Source: Marinomonas hwangdonensis (GTDB lineage: Bacteria; Pseudomonadota; Gammaproteobacteria; Pseudomonadales; Marinomonadaceae). From it: 64,000 bases of DNA. Shown here piece by piece: positions 47,432 through 57,309 of the stretch (its first letter is position 1; every line of letters begins with the position of its first letter). The notes below the pieces were generated by a model, which worked only from the letters and a program-made list of their open reading frames with translations, was not told the DNA's origin and made no database searches. The stretch covers positions 280,571 to 344,570 of the forward strand of contig NZ_RIZG01000002.1 of NCBI RefSeq assembly GCF_003721245.1, written 5' to 3'. The position numbers and the translations under genes were made by a program.

Positions 47432-48373
47432 TTAAGACAGAGTTGTCTCAAACAAGGCTAATAATTTTTCGCTGTCCACTTCCATACAAACTTGTGTCAT
47501 GGGCACATCGTTCCAATGCGGCTCGGGAAAAGTCATGCCTTGTGGCGCAAAAATCGTTTGACCGATACCAATGCCTTCACAGGCAACACGCACAGCGCCA
47601 AGCTCTACACCAAAAATACTAGGATCCATCACATAGGCAATGGTGGATGCATCATGGAAATAACAGCCATCCATATCGAAACGGCTGCTGTAGAAATGAA
47701 TGTAGTGCTGAGCGCAATCGTATAAGAAACTGCCCTCAACTGGATTGGCTTTTTTAATACGTTCCAACACAGTATTGTCCAACAACACCTGATGGGTTAC
47801 GTCCAAACCTATCATGGTCACTTGCCAAGGTGCAGTGAAGACAATGTCCGCTGCGTGTGGATCGTTCATGATATTGGCTTCTGCGACAGGGGACACGTTA
47901 CCGTATTCAATCGCTGTGCCACCCATCAAAACCACTTCGTCTACTAGGCTGGCCACTTCTGGATCAAGCTCAAGGGCTTTTGCCAAGTTCCCTAGTGGCC
48001 CCAGCGCAATAATAGTCACTTCACCGGGAAATTCACGCACAGTGTCGACGATAAACTGCGCTGCACTTTTGTCGATCGCTTTACCTTGTGGTGCTGGCCA
48101 ATCAATGTTGCCAAAACCGTCTTTGCCGTGGACAAAATCTGGATGTGGACGCGGCGCTATCTTGCTCGGCACCGCAACCCCTTTGGCTACAGGCACATTA
48201 ACTTTAGCAATTTCAGTCAGAGTAATGGCGTTCTGTGTGGCCAAATCTACGCTGACATTACCAAAGGTCGTAGTTAAACCTAATACCTCAAGCTGCGGTG
48301 CTTGAAAGGCAAAAAAGATCGCCATAGCATCGTCTATGCCAGGATCCGTATCAATAATAATTTTACGAGCCAT
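47432..48373 (-). CDS. Ribonucleoside hydrolase (IunH/Rih family)
   Basis: 313 residues from ATG 48373 (MARKIIIDTDPGIDDAMAI); the frame runs further upstream into rbsK but the DTDPGIDDA calcium-binding motif must be N-terminal. It splits nucleosides to base and ribose. GGTAIEYGNVSPVAEANI and HDASTIAYV match the family. It lies 43 bases after rbsK, which phosphorylates the ribose released, so the two form a salvage unit. Base preference (purine or pyrimidine) is not clear. Confidence 0.92.
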   Translation of the reverse strand: MARKIIIDTDPGIDDAMAIFFAFQAPQLEVLGLTTTFGNVSVDLATQNAITLTEIAKVNVPVAKGVAVPSKIAPRPHPDFVHGKDGFGNIDWPAPQGKAIDKSAAQFIVDTVREFPGEVTIIALGPLGNLAKALELDPEVASLVDEVVLMGGTAIEYGNVSPVAEANIMNDPHAADIVFTAPWQVTMIGLDVTHQVLLDNTVLERIKKANPVEGSFLYDCAQHYIHFYSSRFDMDGCYFHDASTIAYVMDPSIFGVELGAVRVACEGIGIGQTIFAPQGMTFPEPHWNDVPMTQVCMEVDSEKLLALFETTLS

Positions 48374-48416
48374 ATCATTTTTCCTTTTGTGACTTAGGAA
48401 ACCTTCACAAAGGTTT

Positions 48417-49325
48417 CTATGCATGTTTTGCAAGAAATTCGCTGACTTCTTGTTGTGTTGGAATGGCCGATGCCGCCCCCAATCGAGTAACACAAATAGC
48501 CGATGCCGCACAAGCACGGGTAATAGCCTGAACCATGTCCTCCCCCTTCATGAGTGAAGAGAGACAAAAACCAATAAAGGTATCCCCTGCTGCTGTGGTA
48601 TCCACCGCTTCAACAGAGAAGGCTTTAACGAATAAACTCTCTGTGCCGGGGCGTAGATCGCCGTCAAAATAACGAACCCCCTCTTTACCCAGTGTCATCA
48701 GCACGGCAAGCCCAGGATAGGCGTTAGGCAATGCAGCTGTGGTACTGTCGATGTCTGTGGTACCGATAAGATCCATGGCTTCCACTTCATTGACGATCAA
48801 TAAGTCCACAAAACCGAGCACTTTTTTGGTTAATTCCGCGTCCATTGGCGCAGGATTAAACGCGACTTTCAACTTGTTTTGTTGCGCTTTACGCATGGTG
48901 TATTCAATTAGGTTGGTTTCATTTTGCAATAACACCCAATCCCCAGCATTGGCTTGCGACAAAGCTTGATCAACTTGCTCTTCGGTTAACGCGTGATTAG
49001 CCCCTTGGTACAAGATAATCGAATTTTCAGCCGCTCTGGTCAGCTGAATAATCGCATGACCCGTCGGTACTTCTGTACGGGAAATTAAGCCTGTGTCCAC
49101 ACCCAGTGCTTCCAATTGATCCAAAATCGCTTGGTCTGAATGATGAATCGCCCCCACATGCTTAACATCGGCACCGGCTTTAGCCAGCGCGACAGATTGA
49201 TTTGCGCCTTTGCCACCCAGCAAACATTGGTAACTGTCTGATGACATGGTCTCACCAGGTCGAACAAAATGTGCCAACTGATACAAATGGTCAAGGTTGA
49301 TGGAGCCCACATTATAAATTGTCAT
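48417..49325 (-). CDS. rbsK: Ribokinase
   Basis: 302 residues, PfkB family. It makes ribose 5-phosphate from ribose and ATP. First signature GGKGANQSVALAKAGADV (about 37-54), second signature DTTAAGDTFIGFCL (about 246-259), where Asp in AAGDT is the catalytic base. AAGGAAG precedes the ATG. It is the first gene of the pair with the nucleoside hydrolase. No ribose transporter or RbsR regulator is adjacent. Confidence 0.92.
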   Translation of the reverse strand: MTIYNVGSINLDHLYQLAHFVRPGETMSSDSYQCLLGGKGANQSVALAKAGADVKHVGAIHHSDQAILDQLEALGVDTGLISRTEVPTGHAIIQLTRAAENSIILYQGANHALTEEQVDQALSQANAGDWVLLQNETNLIEYTMRKAQQNKLKVAFNPAPMDAELTKKVLGFVDLLIVNEVEAMDLIGTTDIDSTTAALPNAYPGLAVLMTLGKEGVRYFDGDLRPGTESLFVKAFSVEAVDTTAAGDTFIGFCLSSLMKGEDMVQAITRACAASAICVTRLGAASAIPTQQEVSEFLAKHA

Positions 49326-49396
49326 AATTTTCTTCCTTCAGGATCAGCACCTTCAGCAAAGGTTGGCTTAAAAATACTGACCAAGTGTACAAAAAT

Positions 49397-49434
49397 AAAA
49401 AACGCTCCAATTCTGCAAGAACGGAGCGTTTTTT
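49397..49434. terminator. Rho-independent terminator of argG
   Basis: A 12-bp arm pair AAAAAACGCTCC / GGAGCGTTTTTT with a 14-base loop, 46 bases after the argG stop on the minus strand. Its symmetry allows action in both directions. Confidence 0.88.
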
Positions 49435-49480
49435 GAAAGCTTATTTTTCTATAATGCTATTTTTCTAGATCAACAAGCCA

Positions 49481-50713
49481 TTACTTGTTGTTGTCTAGAA
49501 AACCACGGCCTTTTTGCGCCGCAATACGCATACGAAGCGCGTTCAGCTTGATAAAACCAGCCGCGTCTTTTTGATCGTAAGCACCAGCATCGTCTTCGAA
49601 TGTCGCAATAGAGCTATCGAACAAGCTGTTTTCAGACTGACGTCCGACCACTGTCACGTTGCCTTTGTACAGTTTCAAACGTACAGTACCGCTCACGTAT
49701 TTTTGTGATGTGTCGATAAGCGCCTGCATCATACGGCGCTCTTCTGACCACCAGAAGCCGTTGTAAATCAACTTAGCGTAGCGAGGCATCATTTCATCTT
49801 TCAAATGCATGGCTTCACGGTCTAGGGTAATAGACTCGATAGCACGGTGCGCTCGCATCATGATGGTGCCGCCAGGTGTTTCATAACAACCACGTGCTTT
49901 CATGCCTACAAAACGGTTTTCAACGATGTCGACACGACCAATACCGTTAGCACCACCAATCTTGTTCAAGGTTTCCAAGATAGTAGCAGGCGACATGGCT
50001 TCGCCATTAATAGACACTGGGTCGCCTTTTTCGTAGCCAATTTCGATGTAAGTTGCTTCATTTGGCGCGTCTTCAGGAGACACAGACCAACGCCACATGT
50101 CATCTTCTGGCTCTGTCCATGGATTTTCTAACTGGTCACCTTCGAAAGAGATGTGCAATAAGTTAGCGTCCATTGAATAGGGAGACTTTTTCTTCTTGGT
50201 TGAAAAGTCTACCGGGATTTGGTGTTTTTCACAGTAGGCCATTAGCGTTTCGCGGGACGTTAGGTCCCATTCACGCCAAGGGGCAATCACTTTCACGCCT
50301 GGTTTCAACGCATAAGCGCCCAATTCAAAACGAACTTGGTCGTTACCTTTACCGGTCGCGCCATGGGAAATCGCATCAGCACCCGTTTCGTTAGCAATCT
50401 CGATCAAACGTTTCGCGATCAAAGGACGTGCAATCGACGTACCTAGCAAGTACTCGCCTTCATAAATAGTATTGGCGCGGAACATAGGGAAAACGAAGTC
50501 GCGGACAAACTCTTCACGCAAATCTTCAATGTAGATTTCCTTGATACCTAACGCTTTGGCTTTAGCACGAGCGGGTTCAACTTCTTCACCTTGACCTAAG
50601 TCTGCGGTGAAAGTGACGACTTCACAGTTGTATTCTTCTTGAAGCCACTTCGCGATTACGGAAGTATCCAGGCCACCAGAATAGGCTAACACTACCTTCT
50701 TCACGTCCGACAT
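49481..50713 (-). CDS. argG: Argininosuccinate synthase
   Basis: 410 residues from ATG 50713, which has GAGGAG ten bases upstream. It joins citrulline and aspartate with ATP in arginine synthesis. The PP-loop AYSGGLDTS (about 9-17), [15 protein letters not shown] and [11 protein letters not shown] are family blocks. It belongs to the short (about 400-residue) type, not the longer E. coli form. It is transcribed alone; argH is not nearby. Confidence 0.97.
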   Translation of the reverse strand: MSDVKKVVLAYSGGLDTSVIAKWLQEEYNCEVVTFTADLGQGEEVEPARAKAKALGIKEIYIEDLREEFVRDFVFPMFRANTIYEGEYLLGTSIARPLIAKRLIEIANETGADAISHGATGKGNDQVRFELGAYALKPGVKVIAPWREWDLTSRETLMAYCEKHQIPVDFSTKKKKSPYSMDANLLHISFEGDQLENPWTEPEDDMWRWSVSPEDAPNEATYIEIGYEKGDPVSINGEAMSPATILETLNKIGGANGIGRVDIVENRFVGMKARGCYETPGGTIMMRAHRAIESITLDREAMHLKDEMMPRYAKLIYNGFWWSEERRMMQALIDTSQKYVSGTVRLKLYKGNVTVVGRQSENSLFDSSIATFEDDAGAYDQKDAAGFIKLNALRMRIAAQKGRGFLDNNK

Positions 50714-50820
50714 TATATCTATTCTCCTCAACGGGCTCGCGCTCCCTCACCAGTGCTTTCAAACCAGTACATGGCGGCGCAAAAAATTTAAAAAGGGGCC
50801 ATTAGTGTAAGATCTCGATT

Positions 50821-50833
50821 CTTGCTTAGCAAG
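50821..50833. repeat. Short palindrome upstream of argG
   Basis: CTTGCT-T-AGCAAG, about 110 bases before the argG start. It could be an operator, but it is short and not like a typical ARG box. Confidence 0.25.
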
Positions 50834-50928
50834 TAAAATGCCCATCTTTGCTTGATAACTCAGCGGAAAACAGCACAAAAAACCATAAATTACTCTCAGG
50901 TGCTTTGGTCAGTTTACGTCCCTCTCAC

Positions 50929-51816
50929 CTAGTTACCTTCTGATCGTTCTAATCGAATGGTCACCCTACGGTTGCGCTCTCTACCTGCCACGGAATTATT
51001 ACTCACAGTGGGGTAACGCTCACCGTGATAGCGAGAAATAATCTTATCTGCAGGCACCCCTTTTTGTAGTAGATAGGTAGTGACTCTTTCAGCACGCAGT
51101 TTGGATAATTCGCGGTTATCTCGACGCGAGCCAATGATATCTGTGTGTCCATCGATATAAATGTAACCAACGCTGGGATCCGAGGACACATACAAAGCAA
51201 CAAGATCCAAACGAGATTTAATTCGATCTGTTAAATCCACCCCATTGGTAGGAAATAAGGCTGCGGTTCTGGCAATTTGATCGTAATTTACCGGCAATAA
51301 ACTTGAAAGACAGCGGCGAAACTCATTGTAAGCAGGGGCAAAATTAATATTAGACAAACCCACTTCGACGGTTTCACGGCTGTTTTCCCATGCGGTGCCA
51401 GCTACAATAGGATGACGTCCTCGATCAAGGCTTGACAACATGCGCTCTGCGACCATCCCGCCAACTTCAACGGTCAAACCGTATCCAGGGTAAGTCAAAA
51501 TCTCCAAGGTTTCAGGCTTTACACCCGGCGACCAACTTGGCGCTTGAGAGATGATATAAACCTGCCCAGGACCGAGTTTTTCATTTTGCGGCTGCAAAAT
51601 AAACTTCATCGGCTCGCCCGCTTCTTTAATGAAATGACCTTCACCGTAATGGGGAACAGGGTGCGTTAAACTGCAGGAAAAAATGTCGCCAGACAACAGC
51701 CATTCAGAATCCGTAATACCGGATTGGTAATGAAGTATTGCGTTTGCATGCATGAAAGGCGAACAAGCCGTTAGCAAGAGTGCAGCACGAATTAGAAGTA
51801 GTTGGGGCTTTCCCAT
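50929..51816 (-). CDS. motY: MotY-like sodium-driven flagellar motor protein
   Basis: 295 residues with a signal peptide (LLLIRAALLLTACSPFMHA). The N-terminal half fits the MotY-specific domain that binds the motor (DIFSCSLTHPVPHYGEGHF). The C-terminal half is an OmpA-like peptidoglycan-binding domain (YIDGHTDIIGSRRDNREL, SKLRAERVTTYLL, ERNRRVTI). In Vibrio and Pseudomonas MotY forms the T ring around the stator. The possible Cys in the signal (TACS) could suggest a lipoprotein, but MotY is usually soluble. No other flagellar gene is in the window. Confidence 0.85.
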   Translation of the reverse strand: MGKPQLLLIRAALLLTACSPFMHANAILHYQSGITDSEWLLSGDIFSCSLTHPVPHYGEGHFIKEAGEPMKFILQPQNEKLGPGQVYIISQAPSWSPGVKPETLEILTYPGYGLTVEVGGMVAERMLSSLDRGRHPIVAGTAWENSRETVEVGLSNINFAPAYNEFRRCLSSLLPVNYDQIARTAALFPTNGVDLTDRIKSRLDLVALYVSSDPSVGYIYIDGHTDIIGSRRDNRELSKLRAERVTTYLLQKGVPADKIISRYHGERYPTVSNNSVAGRERNRRVTIRLERSEGN

Positions 51817-51911
51817 TTAGACATCTCGTTCAGACATTATCAATTGTGTTATCATCTGATCCTATTGTATACCATCACTGTTGATCAATCGGCAGAATTA
51901 AGGACCTTCTT

Positions 51912-52577
51912 TTGTCAAACCATGAAATCAAAGATCGATTCCGCGGCTACTTACCCGTTGTTATCGACGTAGAAACCGCAGGCTTTAATCAAAAAACCGA
52001 TGCATTGTTAGAAGTCGCCGCCAGCATCCTGCGAATGGATGAAAATGGTGAGCTGTATATACACGAAACACTGGCATTTTTAATTAAGCCGTTTGAAGGG
52101 GCAAACCTTGAAAAATCGGCGCTTGAGTTTACTGGAATCAACCCATTTGCACCGGGTAGACAAGACATTGCTGAAAGCGAAGCCTTGGCTCAAATGTTTT
52201 CTAAGGTGAGAAAGGAATTGAAATCCGTGGGGTGTAAGCGAGCTATTTTGGTGGGTCATAATGCGGCATTCGATCATGGCTTCTTAAATGCGGCTATTGA
52301 ACGAGCTGGGATTAAACGCAACCCGTTTCACCCTTTTTCCAGTTTTGATACCGCCAGCTTAGCGGGTCTGGTATATGGACAAACCGTTCTTGCGAAGGCC
52401 TGTGAAGCAGCATCTATCCCGTTTAGTAATTCTGAAGCGCATTCAGCCAAATACGATACAGAAAAAACCGCTGAATTGTTTTGCGATATGGTGAATCGCT
52501 GGAGACGTTTAGGAGGCTGGCCTCTCGCGGCAAACAAAGAAGAAGACAGCATGGCATCCGTTTTTGATGCCATGTAG
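51912..52577 (+). CDS. rnt: Ribonuclease T
   Basis: 221 residues. DEDDh 3'-5' exoribonuclease that trims tRNA and 5S/23S rRNA ends. Exo motifs: VIDVETAGF (Asp and Glu for metals), [13 protein letters not shown] and [15 protein letters not shown]. Translation starts at TTG 51912 with an AGGA site eight bases upstream; no ATG precedes the Exo I motif. The start residues [14 protein letters not shown] are family-like. Confidence 0.93.
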   Translation: MSNHEIKDRFRGYLPVVIDVETAGFNQKTDALLEVAASILRMDENGELYIHETLAFLIKPFEGANLEKSALEFTGINPFAPGRQDIAESEALAQMFSKVRKELKSVGCKRAILVGHNAAFDHGFLNAAIERAGIKRNPFHPFSSFDTASLAGLVYGQTVLAKACEAASIPFSNSEAHSAKYDTEKTAELFCDMVNRWRRLGGWPLAANKEEDSMASVFDAM

Positions 52578-52674
52578 CATTTGATGACTAAAATGAGCTG
52601 TTTCTCGGCTCATTTTGCGTTATTAATAGATTTCAATTGATTCTTCGCTAGCGACAACTTATGAGAGTGTGCCA

Positions 52675-53061
52675 ATGCAAGGAAAGCGACTTTTACTGTT
52701 AATACTAGGCTGGTTGTCTCTAATTACCGGCATTATTGGCGCTTTTCTACCTCTTTTACCGACTACTCCCTTGGTGCTATTAGCCGCTTGGTGCTTCTCC
52801 AAATCCTCTGAGCGATTCCATACTTGGCTGATCGAACACAAATACTTTGGCCCTATTGTACGCGACTGGCAATCCGCAGATGGTATTCCACGACGTGCCA
52901 GAAATCGCGCTATCATTTTTATGTGGCTCGGAATGGCCATCTCAATTTTGATTGTTTCTCGCTTTTGGGCGACCATTGGGCTTGTGGTCATTGGGCTATG
53001 CGTCAGTACCTATTTGATGCGTATGCCGATACGATCTGAAGACGACAGTACACCACGATAA
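52675..53061 (+). CDS. YbaN/DUF454 family membrane protein
   Basis: 128 residues from ATG 52675 (GAGAG seven bases upstream); the GTG at 52669 is too close to that site. Two hydrophobic regions (LLLLILGWLSLITGIIGAFL; LGMAISILIVS and ATIGLVVIGLCVSTYL) flank the family motif PLLPTTPLVLLAAWCF with SSERFHTWLI. Inner-membrane protein of unknown role. Confidence 0.85.
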   Translation: MQGKRLLLLILGWLSLITGIIGAFLPLLPTTPLVLLAAWCFSKSSERFHTWLIEHKYFGPIVRDWQSADGIPRRARNRAIIFMWLGMAISILIVSRFWATIGLVVIGLCVSTYLMRMPIRSEDDSTPR

Positions 53062-53109
53062 TTGACAAAATGAAAAATCACCTCACAAAAGGTTTATTAA
53101 AAGCACAGT

Positions 53110-56100
53110 ATGATGACTCGACGACATTTTCGTTTTTTTGTTTTTTACCCCTTTGCCATCATCACGGCACTCATTGTCATGCTGTGGATCGCAACGCCCT
53201 TTGTTGCCAAATATGCATTAAAGCAGTTTGTTGAGCAACAGGGCAACGAAGCTAAGATCGGCCGCTTATCTGTGGATTTTTTTCCCCCGAGGATAGAGGT
53301 AAGCAACCTCGTTTTTCGTGATACCGAACAACAGACTTTTTCTCTCCAGAAGGCGACCGTTGAGATAGCATTTTGGCCTTTATTCAGCAAACGCCTTCAT
53401 GTTACTGAAGCCAATATTGAAGGTCTTAGAATCGATGCGACTCAACGCGAAAATGAGTGGATTATTGCAGGCATCAATACATCGAACTACGTCAATCAAG
53501 ACATTCAAGACCGCCCTCAAGAAAGCGAACCTGACGAAGCGAAATCACAAAACCAGCCCACAGCGTGGTCTATTAAACTGCCCTCTTTTTCTTTGTCAGA
53601 CAGCCAAATGGATTTGTCTCGTCAAACGGATTTATCACGTCCGGCAAAAACTGACATCTTAAAGATCGATCAAATCTCACTTGAAAAAATAGTAGGGCAA
53701 GGCCTTGATTGGCAAGGGCAGATGGCTTTTTCTGGCGGAATCAACGAGGCAACACTGGCATTTAACAGCCAGTTTGATTATTCCCCCACTCAAGCCAATG
53801 GTCGTTTTGAGTTAGAGGAAGCGCAAGTCTCAATCGACAGCGTGCGCCACTTTTTACCCGCGCCATTTAATGCCGGTGACGGGATGTTTTCTATATCAGG
53901 TCGTACGAATTTAGCCCAATCACATTTAGCCAGCGACCTGATGCAGTTTTCATTAACTGATCTTGAACTCTCAATGCAAACGACACAGCTCGACGTAAGC
54001 CTTGATGACAACATTCGTATTGCAACAGCAGACACTAAAGTGCAAATGAATAGTAGTCAGCTTAACTACCGCACTGACAATACCTTCTCTGCTGAGGGCG
54101 ATATCAGTCTTGAGTCCGCGCAAACAAACCTTGTTCAACAAAATAATCAGGTAACATTTGACCAATTTTCCCTGTCATTGCCGTTCAAGTCACAGCACAG
54201 TAAAGAGCAATCTGCCATCAATGTCCGCAGCACACAGCTGAGTTTGAATGATCTTTTGGTTATATTTGACGATATACGAGTTGACAGCAAAGCACTTAAC
54301 TCAACGACAACTCTTGAACTCAACAAAGAAGAAACCACATCCGTTGGTGGCGAGGTGACGCTGGACGCACAGCAAACACAAATATCCCGAGGCGACAATC
54401 AGTTGGCGTTTGAACTACTGACCTTTAGTTTGCCCGTTGTCTTGCAGCGCGATGAAAGCTTTACGGAATTAGATGTCAGCAAAACTCAGCTACTGCTAAC
54501 CAACATGGTGGCAGATTTCAATGATGCTACTATTGAAAATACAAGGTTCGATGCGGCATTGGAAAACCTTTCTGCGTCATTAGATTCAGATGGCACCATA
54601 AGCGCAGCGTTTCTTAGCCAGGTAGACACTCAAGGTTTTACGTTTACTCAACCCGCCGCAGAAAACGCAAGCCATGATACCCCAACCACGGCTGCTTTTG
54701 ATAAGCTGGTCTTTTCCTCTCCTGTTACCCTAGAGCAGGGAGATTTAGGGCTAAACGTCAACACGCAAGAGACGCAACTTAATGTCGATGCCTTAGCAGT
54801 GTCCTCTGCTGAGTTTGACCTAGAAAATCAGCGGGGTAATCTGTCTCTTGATGATCTTACTGTGAGCGTAAATCAGGACAATTCTTTAGCCGCGTCAGCA
54901 ACAACACACTTGCAAAGCCAAGCATTACGTTTAAATCAAGCCGGAAATCGCGTCCGTTACCAAGATTTCACCCTATCCAGTAACCTGGCCGTACAGCAAA
55001 ATATCGATACTGTTTCAGTGCAAAACTCGCAATTTGTCTTGCGATTGGACGATTTTGAAGCGGTATTAAGCGATGAGAAAGCCCTGTCGTTTAAAGACAT
55101 CCATGTCACCGCAAGCGCCCTTAATATTGATCAAAATGCACAGCAGCCCCTTCTCGTTAATGGGTCAGAGGTTGAAGTCTCCACTGAACGATTCGACATC
55201 AAGCTGTCAGAAGAAAAACGCTTAGCCTCATGGAATAAGGCGAGCATTAATGACCTGTCTTTCCGTCAACAGGCGCAAGACTTTACTGTGTCATTGGCGC
55301 AGTTTGATATGGAGAACTTAATCTTCTCTGAAGTACTTACCCTAGTTGATGGCTCATCATTGCCTCCACTTGGCCACATAGGTCACATAACGATAGGACA
55401 ACTGAACGCGACTCAGGAAGGTGCCAAGATCGAGCAAATCACTTTAGATACACTCAAAGCCAACCTGCTGCTAAACGAAAACCAACAGCTGGACAACCTC
55501 ATACTCCAAGAGGCCGACGCCTCAGCGGAACAAGTTGATGCCGAGCAATCCACCCGTTCTGAACAACCACTCGCTGCTGAGTCATCTTTAGAAGTGCCCT
55601 ATTATGTGATTTTGAAGGCACTGGACACCACTGGCGATTCCAGTATTTACCTCCAAGATGAAAGTATTCCAGCCACACTGCAACGCACTCTTAATATTGA
55701 AGCCCTCTCTATTCGGGACCTGAATACTCAGGATAAAGATCAAGAGACTCTTTTTACTGTGATGGCAAGTCATGGTAAGTACACCAAATTAAAAGCCGAT
55801 ACCATGATATGGCCGCTGGCAGAAAAACTCACATTAAACACGAATATCATTTTGCGCGAAGCGGAATTACCGCCCTATTCGCCTTATATATCTAATGTAT
55901 TAGGTTACCAAATAGACTCAGGGCAACTGGATTTAGACCTTACATTGGACATTGACGACGGTATTTTGAACGGTCAATCGCGCATTTTATTAAGGGAGCT
56001 CGACTTAGGTGGACGTCAAGAAAGCAATTCCGTGGTCAAAGCGGGCGCGGTACCACTAAACATTGCCGTAGGCATTTTAAAAGACAGCAACAACAACATT

Positions 56101-56619
56101 GACCTAGATATTCCGCTCAGTGGCGATATTGATAATCCATCGTTTGGCTGGCAGGACTTCTTATTCTTGCCCCTTAAAAAAGCCCTATACAGCGCCTCAA
56201 CAAGCTATCTTATGCAAACGTTCGTGCCCTACGCCAATGTAATCAGTATCGCGCAATTTGCGGGTGAACAGCTGCTTAGAATCCGTGTCGAGCCACTCAT
56301 GTTCGATGCCACACAAAGTGAGCTTAGCGACGCAAACACGGATTTTTTATCCCAACTTACGGCACTTATGATGGACAAAAAAGACAGCCAACTTAAGGCA
56401 TGTGGTGTGGCCAGCTACCAAGACGTGGGACAAGAGGAACCTTCCTCTGTACTAGACGACGACACCCGAGCTTTCGCCATTCGTCTCGCCCAACAAAGGG
56501 CAGAGAACCTAAAAGACTTTTTGGTCAGTGAAGGGATAGATTCTTCTCGTGTCTTCCTGTGCTCACCCGAGGTAGATCTATCCCGCAACAGTCAACCAAG
56601 AGTGGAATTAAACTTTTAG
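53110..56619 (+). CDS. Large DUF748/AsmA-like envelope protein
   Basis: 1169 residues. One N-terminal membrane helix, then a very long beta-rich repetitive periplasmic part of the AsmA/DUF748 type, many sheets spaced by polar loops, which in related proteins form a hydrophobic groove for lipid transfer between membranes. Near the C-terminus DFLFLPLKKALYSASTSY precedes a short OmpA-like or degenerate tail (LRIRVEPLMFDATQSEL, RLAQQRAENLKDFL). The middle contains repeated sequences of similar layout (TLDAQQTQISRGDNQL; SLESAQTNLVQQNNQV). No neighbour explains its function. Confidence 0.85.
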   Translation: MMTRRHFRFFVFYPFAIITALIVMLWIATPFVAKYALKQFVEQQGNEAKIGRLSVDFFPPRIEVSNLVFRDTEQQTFSLQKATVEIAFWPLFSKRLHVTEANIEGLRIDATQRENEWIIAGINTSNYVNQDIQDRPQESEPDEAKSQNQPTAWSIKLPSFSLSDSQMDLSRQTDLSRPAKTDILKIDQISLEKIVGQGLDWQGQMAFSGGINEATLAFNSQFDYSPTQANGRFELEEAQVSIDSVRHFLPAPFNAGDGMFSISGRTNLAQSHLASDLMQFSLTDLELSMQTTQLDVSLDDNIRIATADTKVQMNSSQLNYRTDNTFSAEGDISLESAQTNLVQQNNQVTFDQFSLSLPFKSQHSKEQSAINVRSTQLSLNDLLVIFDDIRVDSKALNSTTTLELNKEETTSVGGEVTLDAQQTQISRGDNQLAFELLTFSLPVVLQRDESFTELDVSKTQLLLTNMVADFNDATIENTRFDAALENLSASLDSDGTISAAFLSQVDTQGFTFTQPAAENASHDTPTTAAFDKLVFSSPVTLEQGDLGLNVNTQETQLNVDALAVSSAEFDLENQRGNLSLDDLTVSVNQDNSLAASATTHLQSQALRLNQAGNRVRYQDFTLSSNLAVQQNIDTVSVQNSQFVLRLDDFEAVLSDEKALSFKDIHVTASALNIDQNAQQPLLVNGSEVEVSTERFDIKLSEEKRLASWNKASINDLSFRQQAQDFTVSLAQFDMENLIFSEVLTLVDGSSLPPLGHIGHITIGQLNATQEGAKIEQITLDTLKANLLLNENQQLDNLILQEADASAEQVDAEQSTRSEQPLAAESSLEVPYYVILKALDTTGDSSIYLQDESIPATLQRTLNIEALSIRDLNTQDKDQETLFTVMASHGKYTKLKADTMIWPLAEKLTLNTNIILREAELPPYSPYISNVLGYQIDSGQLDLDLTLDIDDGILNGQSRILLRELDLGGRQESNSVVKAGAVPLNIAVGILKDSNNNIDLDIPLSGDIDNPSFGWQDFLFLPLKKALYSASTSYLMQTFVPYANVISIAQFAGEQLLRIRVEPLMFDATQSELSDANTDFLSQLTALMMDKKDSQLKACGVASYQDVGQEEPSSVLDDDTRAFAIRLAQQRAENLKDFLVSEGIDSSRVFLCSPEVDLSRNSQPRVELNF

Positions 56620-56662
56620 CATTTTAACCTTAGCCCACAAATAGACGGTCCTATAAAAGAAC

Positions 56663-56687
56663 AAAAGCCACGAATTCGTGGCTTTTT
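56663..56687 (+). terminator. Rho-independent terminator
   Basis: The perfect palindrome AAAAGCCACGAATTCGTGGC followed by T residues, 44 bases after the DUF748 stop. Confidence 0.92.
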
Positions 56688-56850
56688 GGTCTGAGAATAG
56701 AAACCTCGCCCCTTTACCATTGAATTCTCAGCAATCCCCTCCACTAATATAAGTGTAAAAGAAACAATACCTGACCAACATCAAGAGACACTAGATCAAA
56801 CTAAGGTACGCTGAATCCAAAGTAAGCCAATCATAGAAAGGAGGCATTTT

Positions 56851-57111
56851 ATGCCAATTGAAAACCACAGCTTGATCAACGAATTTCCAGAACACAAAAG
56901 CGCCATTCAAGATCTTAAACTGCACGATACTCATTTTAAAAAACTCTATGAAGAATATCATGAGCTTACTCACAACGTAGAAAAGATGGAGCAAGAAATT
57001 GTTCCGTCTACGACACTGGAAGAAGAGCAGCTCAAAAAACACCGTTTACAGTTAAAAGACACCATTTTAAGTTACATTAAATCTCATAGCGTAGCATCAG
57101 CGGACGCATAA
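56851..57111 (+). CDS. YdcH-like/DUF465 protein
   Basis: 86 residues, helical hairpin by pattern, starting MPIENHSLINEFPEHKSAI and containing HDTHFKKLYEEYHELTHNV. The family is small and abundant in proteobacteria; its role is unknown. A strong AGGAGG site stands seven bases before the ATG, which suggests high expression. Confidence 0.9.
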   Translation: MPIENHSLINEFPEHKSAIQDLKLHDTHFKKLYEEYHELTHNVEKMEQEIVPSTTLEEEQLKKHRLQLKDTILSYIKSHSVASADA

Positions 57112-57152
57112 TCGACTATGTCCGTATAGCGACCAATGAAAAATCGCTTAAA

Positions 57153-57184
57153 AGCAGGGCCAGCATTGGCTCTGCTTTTTTTTT
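57153..57184 (+). terminator. Strong rho-independent terminator
   Basis: A 10-bp stem (AGCAGGGCCA / TGGCTCTGCT) with a 4-base loop and nine T residues, 41 bases after the YdcH-like stop. Confidence 0.93.
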
Positions 57185-57200
57185 GTATTTGTCGCGATAT

Positions 57201-57246
57201 TTGACCTAAATCAAACGCAGCTCACTTAGCCAACCAATCTTAATGT
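57201..57246 (+). promoter_or_regulatory. FNR/ANR-like site and -10 element upstream of trhP
   Basis: TTGAC-CTAA-ATCAA at 57201-57214 differs in one base from the FNR consensus TTGAT-N4-ATCAA. A TAATGT -10-like hexamer at 57241-57246 puts the transcription start near 57250, about 42-45 bases from the centre of the site, the class II activator position. This predicts induction without oxygen. No -35 element of note is present, as expected for an activated promoter. Confidence 0.6.
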
Positions 57247-57309
57247 GATCGCTTGAGTTCAATCAACACGCAGGTAAACTCCGCCCGTTTTGATCAATCG
57301 GTGAACCAC

